A stretch of 64,000 nt of DNA, from NCBI RefSeq assembly GCF_026013365.1, contig NZ_JAPDOE010000011.1, forward strand, positions 163,148 to 227,147, read 5' to 3'. The notes below the pieces were generated by a model. It made no database searches, was not told where the DNA came from, and saw only the letters and a program-made list of their open reading frames with translations. Made by a program: the position numbers and the translations under genes. The stretch comes from Paenibacillus sp. LS1 (lineage in GTDB: Bacteria; Bacillota; Bacilli; Paenibacillales; Paenibacillaceae). Positions 7,806-14,867 of this stretch are shown here, in pieces (position 1 is the first letter of the stretch; each line of letters begins with the position of its first letter).

Positions 7806-9269
7806 ATGAGGACAGTAGAATGGATTTATCTTATTTTGAACCTGCTTATGTTCGTGGGGATAATCGGGGTCGGGAGACAGCATCAACATTTTCGGAAAAT
7901 AGTATGGGGCGGATTCGCCATATCGGGTGTACTGTTGATCATCCATGGTGTGGTCGAAGGACTTCGTTGGCCGATGATTCCGGCGTATCTGCTCACGTTG
8001 GTTCCACTGGTTGTGTTATTTACAAAGGCATCGACTGTGGCGGGGAAATTCGGACGTGTTCGAATCATCGCAACGTCTCTCCTGGTGTTAGTATACGCTG
8101 TTGTGAGCATTGGCTTACCGCTGCTCTTCCCAGTGTTTACGTTTGCCAAGCCAGCAGGTCCTTATGGAATCGGAACGGTATCCTACGACTGGACAGATAG
8201 CAGTCGGGAGGAACTTCTGACGAGTACCACCGGTGACCAACGGGAGCTGATGGTACAGATCTGGTATCCAACAAATTCAGAAGCAGAGGGAGCAACAGCT
8301 CCTTATGTTAATAAGCCGGATATCTACGGGACAGCCTTCAATGAAGTGCTGAAACTACCAAAGCTTTTATTTTCCAGTCTGAGTCAGGTCAAAACGCATG
8401 CGATTCAGGAAGCTCAGTTATCTGATGCCGAAGCCAAGTATCCGGTTGTTCTTTTCTCTCATGGTCTGCATGGCTATGAAAATCAGAATACGTTCCAGGT
8501 TGAGCAGCTGGTCAGTCAAGGTTACATTGTTGTAGGCATTAATCACACGTATAGCAGTCTGGTGTCCGTATTCCCGGATGGACGTGTGGCGCAGTTTGAA
8601 TCCGAAGGGAAAGAAGGCTTTGAGCAGCTGCAATTCAGTTACATGGACAAGTTGAATGAGACATGGGTGAAGGATGCACAGTTTGTACTGGATGAGGTAG
8701 AGAAGTTGGCTGCGGGAGATCCGAGTGGCCGGTTTACCGGACATATGGATATGGACAACATCGGCATGTTTGGGCATTCATTTGGCGGAGCAACGACAGT
8801 ACAGATGTTAATGGATGATCCACGTGTGAAAGCAGGCATGAATATGGATGGTGTATTGTTTGGCGAGAAGCGTATCCCTGCCGAAGGTGTGGGCAAGCCG
8901 TTCCTGATGATGAGTGCAGACTCAACCGTTGCAGGTACAAGTGTGATGAGTGACGAGGAAATTGCTGCGATGGGTACGACCCGTCCGGAAGCCGAGAAAT
9001 ATTATGAGGAAGTGTACGCTCGGTATGAGCCGGTAACCACAGGAGGGAACTACTGGATGGAGCTGACCAACACCAAACATCTGAGTTTCTCCGATCTCTA
9101 CCTGATCTCTCCACTGCTCGAATGGACGCAGGGTGTAGATGCACGGGGGACGCAACAGTTGGTCAACGATACGACGATTGATTTCTTCAACCACTACTTG
9201 AAAGGGCAACCGCTCCATATGGACAAGGAAGTGGGAGAACATGAGTCCTATTCGTTAAAAAAGGGCTAA
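7806..9269 (+). CDS. Membrane-anchored alpha/beta-hydrolase (PAF-acetylhydrolase-like)
   Basis: The 487-residue protein begins with about four transmembrane helices (residues 5-115), followed by an extracytoplasmic alpha/beta-hydrolase domain. The beta-strand motif ELMVQIWYPT and the oxyanion region PVVLFSHGLHGY precede the nucleophile elbow GHSFGG, with Ser at residue 325. This order is that of platelet-activating-factor acetylhydrolase and chlorophyllase-type esterases. A late His in TKHLSFSD (near residue 425) is the probable base. Bacterial members are usually annotated only as esterases or lipases, so the substrate is unknown. It ends in a terminator shared with the convergent MerR gene. 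Confidence 0.8.
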   Translation: MRTVEWIYLILNLLMFVGIIGVGRQHQHFRKIVWGGFAISGVLLIIHGVVEGLRWPMIPAYLLTLVPLVVLFTKASTVAGKFGRVRIIATSLLVLVYAVVSIGLPLLFPVFTFAKPAGPYGIGTVSYDWTDSSREELLTSTTGDQRELMVQIWYPTNSEAEGATAPYVNKPDIYGTAFNEVLKLPKLLFSSLSQVKTHAIQEAQLSDAEAKYPVVLFSHGLHGYENQNTFQVEQLVSQGYIVVGINHTYSSLVSVFPDGRVAQFESEGKEGFEQLQFSYMDKLNETWVKDAQFVLDEVEKLAAGDPSGRFTGHMDMDNIGMFGHSFGGATTVQMLMDDPRVKAGMNMDGVLFGEKRIPAEGVGKPFLMMSADSTVAGTSVMSDEEIAAMGTTRPEAEKYYEEVYARYEPVTTGGNYWMELTNTKHLSFSDLYLISPLLEWTQGVDARGTQQLVNDTTIDFFNHYLKGQPLHMDKEVGEHESYSLKKG

Positions 9270-9275
9270 ACGTAA

Positions 9276-9317
9276 AAATGGAAGGAGACTGAAATTCAGT
9301 CTTCTTCCATTTGTTTT
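9276..9317. terminator. Bidirectional terminator between hydrolase and MerR genes
   Basis: AAATGGAAG...CTTCCATTT with an inner AGACTGA/TCAGTCT stem is flanked by A-rich and T-rich ends. It serves both convergent genes and overlaps the last codons of the MerR gene. Confidence 0.85.
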
Positions 9318-10279
9318 AATCGTAACCGCATGCCCTCCTGTAACAGGTTAATGCCATCTACGATCTGGCTCCATTCGGGATTCATCACCTTGCACAGCTT
9401 GTTAAAACGCAGAATGCGATCCGTCACGGAGTCCAGCATATATCGGGCCTGTTTACTGAAAAATACTTCAGGTGCTTCGGCATGCTCGACACTTGCATAC
9501 ATCAACACAAAGTCCCACACCATGCTTTGCACAGCAGGGCTACCGATGGCCCAACGCTTGTCCAGAGCTTCAGTAGTGCGAATGCGAATAGCCTCCATTT
9601 TTTTCACCCAGACGTCCGCTTCGACTTGTGGCTGGTTCGCCATAATGAAGAAGGGAACCTCCAACCTAGCCAGATCAGCCCAATAGGCCGGATCATTGAT
9701 CAGCTCCTGAATTTCCTTCCAGGCCAGTGTTTGCTGAGCCGTCAGTTTCGTATCTTTCATCATGTATTTATCGAAAAAGTGTAGAAACGAAACTCTCCAA
9801 TCCTGCGGAATGCTGTCCAGTAGATGAGATTCATCCACCTTTGCAGCAACGAATTGTTTCCGACTGCTCGCATGGGCGGTTAGGGATTCAACCAGACTGG
9901 AGATGTAGGTAAGAGACTGTTCCGAATGCAGTGAAGTGTCTTCTTCATGCTGCTTCGCTTGCTGCAAAATGGAGAGCATGGAATTCATCGTGCCGATCTG
10001 GGTTTCCAAGGCTTCAATCTGCAGATCTAACGCCTGTGCTACCGCCAGTTCACCCGACATGAGCTTTCGAATATCCGGTATGCTGAAATTCAGATAACGA
10101 AGCGTTGTAATGAGTTCGAGTTGCCACAGGTCTTGCATTGTATAGAGTCGGTGCCCGCCTTCCGTATGACTGGAGGGTTGTAACAGTTCAATCTCATCGT
10201 AATAACGGATCGTTTTCACCGTGGAGCCGATCAGTTTGGCCGCTTCACCGATGGAATAGGGTTCTTTGTTTGCATTCAA
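9296..10279 (-). CDS. MerR-family transcriptional regulator
   Basis: The 327-residue product has a MerR winged-helix DNA-binding domain in the first 75 residues (YSIGEAAKLIGSTVKTIRYYDEI, then GHRLYTMQDLWQLELI), a dimerisation coiled coil (about 85-115), and a roughly 200-residue C-terminal effector domain without Cys ligands for metal. The C-terminal part resembles the long MerR proteins of Bacillales seen next to transporters; its ligand is unknown. Gene callers may choose a GTG nine bases upstream, but GAGGTGA lies at the right distance only from the TTG at 10277-10279. A promoter with a 19-bp spacer and a dyad lies just upstream, which indicates autoregulation. Confidence 0.85.
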   Translation of the reverse strand: MNANKEPYSIGEAAKLIGSTVKTIRYYDEIELLQPSSHTEGGHRLYTMQDLWQLELITTLRYLNFSIPDIRKLMSGELAVAQALDLQIEALETQIGTMNSMLSILQQAKQHEEDTSLHSEQSLTYISSLVESLTAHASSRKQFVAAKVDESHLLDSIPQDWRVSFLHFFDKYMMKDTKLTAQQTLAWKEIQELINDPAYWADLARLEVPFFIMANQPQVEADVWVKKMEAIRIRTTEALDKRWAIGSPAVQSMVWDFVLMYASVEHAEAPEVFFSKQARYMLDSVTDRILRFNKLCKVMNPEWSQIVDGINLLQEGMRLRLKQMEED

Positions 10280-10298
10280 CGAGATCACCTCATGTTCT

Positions 10299-10329
10299 AT
10301 TATACAATCTCCTGTTAGGGGAGATTCAA
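10299..10329 (-). promoter_or_regulatory. MerR-type promoter with operator dyad in a 19-bp spacer
   Basis: Read leftward, TTGAAT (10324-10329) and TATAAT (10299-10304) are separated by 19 bp. An inverted repeat, AATCTCC and GGAGATT with a 7-bp centre (10306-10326), fills the spacer. Over-long spacers with a central dyad are the hallmark of MerR-activated promoters. Transcription would start about 13 bases before the TTG start codon. Confidence 0.8.
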
Positions 10330-10469
10330 TGTTAGACAGTCATCAGGGAATTCGGGCGGGCTTAGTTTAAATTTCACCCATCTCGGTTACAAAGGAAAGA
10401 GTGCAACATTTATGAAAACAACTTCTGTGATCGTAGTGATCACTGTAAATAACCGAGGAGGAATTGAAC

Positions 10470-11372
10470 ATGGCTAATCAAGACCAGCACACCATGCAAG
10501 ATCCAACGACACAATATCCGAAGGCTACACCGGAGTGGAAACAGCAACAGGATGAGCCGGGGCTTCAGCGTGAGATGACTCCTGTTCCCGATGCGGGTGA
10601 GAAAAGTTATAAAGGCAGCGGACGTTTAACGGGACGCAAAGCGGTTGTGACCGGAGCTGACAGTGGAATTGGCCGGGCGGCAGCGATTGCGTTTGCCCGT
10701 GAAGGTGCAGATGTCGTTCTGGCTTATTTGCCGGAAGAGGAAGCAGATGCACAGGAAGTCGTGAAGCTGATTGAGGAAGCTGGGCGCAAAGCGATTACGA
10801 AGCCAGGTGACCTGAAGGATGAGAAATACTGCGAGGAACTCATTGAATCTGCGGTAAAAGAGCTTGGCGGGATTGATATCCTCGCTAACGTGGCAGGTAA
10901 GCAGCAGTTTGTGGAGCAGATTGCAGATCTGACCACCGAGCAATTCGATGCGACGTTCAAAACGAATGTCTATTCCATGTTCTGGCTCTGCAAAGCAGCG
11001 GTAAAACACATGAAGCCGGGCAGCTCCATTATCAACACATCATCGATTCAGGCGTACAAACCTTCGCCAATCCTGCTGGATTACGCGACAACTAAGGCAT
11101 CGATTAACACGTTCAGCAAAGCGCTGGCCCAACAGGTGGGTAGCAAAGGGATTCGTGTCAACGTTGTTGCACCGGGCCCGGTATGGACTCCGCTTCAGGT
11201 CGTGGGTGGACAGCCAATCGAGAAGCTCGCTGATTTTGGCTCCAACACACCGCTGGGTCGGGCAGGACAGCCTGCCGAGATGGCTCCGGCATTTGTGTTC
11301 TTGGCAAGCCAGGAATCCAGCTATGTGAGCGGCGAGACACTGAATGCGAATGGCGGTACGGTTAGTCCGTAA
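10470..11372 (+). CDS. SDR-family oxidoreductase (general-stress type, YhdF/YgcW-like)
   Basis: The 300-residue product has a classical short-chain dehydrogenase fold. There is a 45-residue hydrophilic N-terminal extension rich in Gln and Pro, then the cofactor motif TGADSGIGRAAAIAFA, the NVAG motif, catalytic Ser in NTSS, and YxxxK with Tyr 205 and Lys 209, ending with SYVSGETLNANGG. The long N-terminal extension is characteristic of the stress-induced glucose-dehydrogenase-like group. The ATG at 10470 has GAGGAGG eight bases upstream. A GTTTAA-N14-GGTTAC element at 10365-10390 resembles a general-stress sigma-factor promoter, but the match in the -10 is partial. Substrate and NAD/NADP preference are not known. 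Confidence 0.88.
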   Translation: MANQDQHTMQDPTTQYPKATPEWKQQQDEPGLQREMTPVPDAGEKSYKGSGRLTGRKAVVTGADSGIGRAAAIAFAREGADVVLAYLPEEEADAQEVVKLIEEAGRKAITKPGDLKDEKYCEELIESAVKELGGIDILANVAGKQQFVEQIADLTTEQFDATFKTNVYSMFWLCKAAVKHMKPGSSIINTSSIQAYKPSPILLDYATTKASINTFSKALAQQVGSKGIRVNVVAPGPVWTPLQVVGGQPIEKLADFGSNTPLGRAGQPAEMAPAFVFLASQESSYVSGETLNANGGTVSP

Positions 11373-11431
11373 ACGTTGGATAAAAAGGTCTATAGACCGA
11401 CCATAGGTCAGCGATCATAGGCCAGTTAAGC

Positions 11432-11470
11432 AAAGAACTCCATTCCCGATGAAGGTGAATGGAGTTCTTT
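11432..11470. terminator. Bidirectional terminator between SDR and transglutaminase-like genes
   Basis: A 14-bp perfect stem (AAAGAACTCCATTC paired with GAATGGAGTTCTTT) with T- and A-rich ends lies between two convergent genes. Confidence 0.9.
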
Positions 11471-11501
11471 GTTGTTATGTTATTTGTTCAGAATTATAAA
11501 T

Positions 11502-14012
11502 TTACTTCTGTTCTGGTTTCGGGTCCAAGATGGCATAACTGCCGAGCGTGGCTAATTGTGCTGTATTCAGAAGAGCTTCATCCACCGCAGCGAGGGCTTC
11601 GCCAGCAGCTGTCATCAGCTCATCAGAGTCAACAGGTGAGGCAAAACGGAGAATGACCCGGCTCTCTCCTTTTTTGAGTTCACTCTCAGCCTTGGTTTTG
11701 TACTCATTAATGGATGCGACTTCGAGGTTATTTTGCACATAATAATCATTGGCATCGCTCTCGCCATTGAACATCGCGAGCTCGGAATCAAGCCAGTAAT
11801 CTTGATCCGCTATCGTTTTCTGACTTGCAGCAGTCTCATCGTTGGCATTATACAGGAAGTATGGGATGCCGGAGTTCGTCAGGTTGTTGGTGGCATCGAC
11901 ATGGAACCATTCGTTCCCGATTTTGACCTTGTTCCATGCATGTGGAACGCCGCTGGAAGCGCCCGTTACAACGATGCTTTCCAATCCCAAGAGATCGGAG
12001 AGCAATTTGTAAACGGAAGCATAGCTGGCACATACCCCAACTCCTTTGACCAGAATACCGTATGTGGTAAACGAGTCATTGAACTGCGGATCGACATTTT
12101 TGAAGTTGTTCTGCTCCGCATTCTCCAGCGCTGCATCGTCATACTTCGCGTTATCGTTCAGATAATCGTAGATGGCTTTTCGTTTCTCGTCTTCGTTCAT
12201 GCCATCCTTGATAATGGAAGCTACAACTTCGTTTGCTTTGGCAATAATCTCATCTTGCTTCTTCTGGATACCACCAGCCGATTCATTGTAATAGATGGAA
12301 AGGGTAAGTGTACCATAGTTGTATTCGAAACCTTCCACACCAAGAATCAATGGATTCTGGTACATCACTTTCAGGACAACATCTGAGAGTGTCGTGAAAT
12401 TTTGAGCTTCGGGGAAAGCTTTTAACGAAATTTTATCTTGTGCCGCAATCATGTTTTTGGCTAAAACTTCTTCCAATGCGGAATCTGCATTAATCATTGC
12501 ATCGCCTGTAGCAGGCTGAGGCACAGTTTCCTGATTACCTTGTTCTACATTTTGCTGTGTATTGGACTTCTGTTCATCTACCAGATTGTCTTCTTCAGCT
12601 TCAGGAGCTGGAGCAGGGGCTTCATTGGAAGCTTCTTCAGAAGCATTCCCGGAAGTATCATTAGAAACTTCGGTGGATACAGGATCAGCTGCAGTCTCTG
12701 AAGTCTCAGTATCGGTTGTGGACTCTGTAGTTGGAGTTTCCGAAGCCGGTACTTCTTCTGTTTCCGTTGCAGACTCAGGTGCATCATGATTGTTGATGAT
12801 CGTTGGCACATCAGGTGCAGGGACGTAAGGTGTATCATTCTTCGGTTCCACCAGTCCGTTGCTGGAATCGGCTACGGTTTGCTGAGATAGTTTGTCCAAA
12901 TCTGCTTGAGTCACATTTTCTACGCGTACGTAACTTTTCAGAGCGGTTCCTTTAACGTGAAAAGGAATATTCGTTTCATTGAACTCTGAAATCTCTACGC
13001 TTTTGGTATCATAGACAATGGTTTCACGGGATAATGAACCGTCATTGTACTCAACTGTTGTTTTCTGAGGAAGTACATCTATATTCTTTAATTTCTCCCT
13101 ATACAATTGTTCTTTCAAAGCTGTTGGTAACTGGGAAGCGAGCGGAGCTGTAGGCACACCTCTGCTAAAATTGGATTCTTTGCCTCCACCGATTGCAGTG
13201 ACGTAATATTCTCCTCGTATACCATGGTTCTGAGTGGTAGTTATCATTTCATTATAAGTGCCTAGCCCGCCTTTTCCGTCTCTCAAAAAATCATTGAAAG
13301 ACGTCTCTGTTGTTACCGCAATATCTAAAGGCAGACTATTACTGAACGCGTCCTCTGCGCCAGTTAGAGGCACATTTGTATCGAAGTTGGTTAGGTCAGA
13401 ACGTTTATAAATTTTATATTCGGTGGCGCCTTCAACCTTGTCCCAGACCAACTTGAACCTTCTATCTTTGTCAATTTCGTATCTTAGGTTAGGTACGGGT
13501 AACTCCGATTTCACTGTAAACGGAATAATGATGGGCTGATCGAGTAGTGTTAGCTTCTCAGCATCTGGATCATAATTCAGACGAATGTAATAAATGGGGG
13601 CACCGCCCCAAGAACTTTGATCCTTGTTCATCATGGAGTCTGAACTTAAAACACCCCACCCAAGAGGTTTAATGGAAACACTATTGTCGTTTGTCTCTGG
13701 AATGGCATATACATCGCTTGCTTTGAGTGCTTTAATATCGGTATGTACACTAATAATGTCACTAGCTGACAGGTTACTTTTGCGTAAATCTGCTTTAAAC
13801 TTGAACGTAAATTCTTCATCCTGAGCTACGTTGTACATCGGCATGATCGCTTGTTCCGATTCAGAGCCGTATTTCTGCTTCAAACTTAAAATGGTAGAAC
13901 CTTCTACTACTTCTGTTGGATTATTCTCGGACGGACTGCTTTCCTGCTCAGTACTCTGGCATCCAGCTAGTAACAGGGTGAGCGCAAACATAATGAAAAA
14001 TAGACGTTTCAT
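11502..14012 (-). CDS. Large lipoprotein with a transglutaminase-like domain
   Basis: The 836-residue product has a lipoprotein signal peptide (LLLAGC, Cys 18). Two beta-rich regions follow, one resembling a fibronectin-type fold (about residues 170-290). Then comes a 110-residue Pro/Thr/Glu/Ser-rich spacer (about 395-505), and a C-terminal transglutaminase-like domain. Catalytic residues are visible: Cys 661 in GVGVCASYA, His 691 in VPHAWN and Asp 706 in HVDATN. Surface-attached bacterial transglutaminase-like proteins can be proteases, amidases or cross-linking enzymes, so the reaction is open. The spacer is typical of a reach through the cell wall. It is a single-gene unit bounded by a bidirectional terminator. 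Function beyond domain level is inference. Confidence 0.85.
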   Translation of the reverse strand: MKRLFFIMFALTLLLAGCQSTEQESSPSENNPTEVVEGSTILSLKQKYGSESEQAIMPMYNVAQDEEFTFKFKADLRKSNLSASDIISVHTDIKALKASDVYAIPETNDNSVSIKPLGWGVLSSDSMMNKDQSSWGGAPIYYIRLNYDPDAEKLTLLDQPIIIPFTVKSELPVPNLRYEIDKDRRFKLVWDKVEGATEYKIYKRSDLTNFDTNVPLTGAEDAFSNSLPLDIAVTTETSFNDFLRDGKGGLGTYNEMITTTQNHGIRGEYYVTAIGGGKESNFSRGVPTAPLASQLPTALKEQLYREKLKNIDVLPQKTTVEYNDGSLSRETIVYDTKSVEISEFNETNIPFHVKGTALKSYVRVENVTQADLDKLSQQTVADSSNGLVEPKNDTPYVPAPDVPTIINNHDAPESATETEEVPASETPTTESTTDTETSETAADPVSTEVSNDTSGNASEEASNEAPAPAPEAEEDNLVDEQKSNTQQNVEQGNQETVPQPATGDAMINADSALEEVLAKNMIAAQDKISLKAFPEAQNFTTLSDVVLKVMYQNPLILGVEGFEYNYGTLTLSIYYNESAGGIQKKQDEIIAKANEVVASIIKDGMNEDEKRKAIYDYLNDNAKYDDAALENAEQNNFKNVDPQFNDSFTTYGILVKGVGVCASYASVYKLLSDLLGLESIVVTGASSGVPHAWNKVKIGNEWFHVDATNNLTNSGIPYFLYNANDETAASQKTIADQDYWLDSELAMFNGESDANDYYVQNNLEVASINEYKTKAESELKKGESRVILRFASPVDSDELMTAAGEALAAVDEALLNTAQLATLGSYAILDPKPEQK

Positions 14013-14317
14013 GATACACCGCTTTCTTGTTTTTCTGAGTTGCTCTAATGGCTACATTCTACACACCGAAAGATTATCAAATATGGTTAAAACCCATACT
14101 CGAACCTCTAAACGGACAAACCTCCTATTAATTTCCTAATATCCTTTGCTAGTTTATGGTCATATTGACGCATTGTCAAGGTGAGAGGGTAGGTTTTAAG
14201 TCCTGTAGAACAATAGAACAGTTTTAGTTTCGTAGCGTGTGTTCCATGTTAAAATACAAGTGTTACTACATATTTATATATATAAGCGGAACATTTGAAT
14301 AGACTGGAGGGGCTCAG
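14013..14317. other. Intergenic region between divergent genes
   Basis: These 305 bases separate the divergent lipoprotein and SnoaL-like genes and must carry both promoters. The stretch nearest the SnoaL-like gene is AT-rich. I see no RNA gene, repeat or convincing operator here. Confidence 0.5.
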
Positions 14318-14737
14318 ATGACAGCAGAACAGATTGTCAGAACCTTTTTTGAAGAGGTCCGATCAGGCCGAAATCCTGATTATGCAAGCAGCGTGATGGC
14401 GGAACAAGTACTGGCCCATCAAGTGATATCTGAAGAAGAGGTCACGGTGACCCGAACCCCTTCCGATTATGCGGATCATGTGCGAGAGATGATCGAAGCA
14501 TACGGGGAGTTTTCACTCGAAATTCAGGAGTTGCTGACGCAAGGCGACAAAGTCTATGTGCGCTGGAGACAAACTGGTACCCATGTTGGCGAAGTGGACG
14601 GATACAGCCCAACCAACCTGCCAGTGATTGAAATTGCCAGTGCGGTATACCGAGTGGAAAACGAACGAATTGCAGCGTATTGGATACAGATCGACAGGTC
14701 GGGCATCGAAAAACAATTGGAACGTAATCGGAGCTGA
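14318..14737 (+). CDS. SnoaL-like / NTF2-fold protein
   Basis: The 139-residue protein has the pattern of the SnoaL polyketide-cyclase/ester-cyclase family. An N-terminal helix (EQIVRTFFEEVRSGRN) is followed by a cone-shaped beta sheet with VYVRWRQTGTHVGE, and the C-terminal strand ERIAAYWIQID is typical. In such proteins the barrel cavity binds a small hydrophobic molecule, and many members have no demonstrated enzyme activity. The start ATG follows GGAGGGG at a good spacing. It is monocistronic, with a terminator that overlaps the stop codon. No polyketide genes are nearby, so the family name should not be read as function. Confidence 0.75.
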   Translation: MTAEQIVRTFFEEVRSGRNPDYASSVMAEQVLAHQVISEEEVTVTRTPSDYADHVREMIEAYGEFSLEIQELLTQGDKVYVRWRQTGTHVGEVDGYSPTNLPVIEIASAVYRVENERIAAYWIQIDRSGIEKQLERNRS

Positions 14738-14757
14738 GTTTCTCAGCTCTTTTTTTA
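14731..14757 (+). terminator. Rho-independent terminator overlapping the SnoaL-like stop codon
   Basis: GAGCTGAG/CTCAGCTC with a 3-base loop is followed by T8. The TGA stop codon is inside the left arm. Confidence 0.88.
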
Positions 14758-14770
14758 GTTTTCAATTCTT

Positions 14771-14793
14771 TGTAAGCGTTCCCGTGTTATAAT
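14771..14793 (+). promoter_or_regulatory. Candidate cre site overlapping the GH94 gene promoter
   Basis: TGTAAGCGTTCCCG at 14771-14784 matches 12 of 14 positions of the CcpA cre consensus. It directly precedes a TATAAT at 14788-14793. The position fits carbon catabolite repression of the downstream phosphorylase gene. No strong -35 is evident. Confidence 0.45.
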
Positions 14794-14867
14794 GAACAAA
14801 GTTGTATACAAGTTACCTAAAACGTTTTCTGTCTTTTGACTCCAACATCTGAAAGTGAGGTTCAGTG

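Noticed and set aside
12578..12838. Minus-strand 86-codon frame within the spacer of the transglutaminase-like lipoprotein
   Set aside because: An out-of-frame reading of repetitive Pro/Thr/Glu codons; it has no start signal of its own.
14318..14737. Polyketide cyclase function for the SnoaL-like protein
   Set aside because: No polyketide genes are adjacent and the NTF2 fold is used for many purposes; only the fold is supported.
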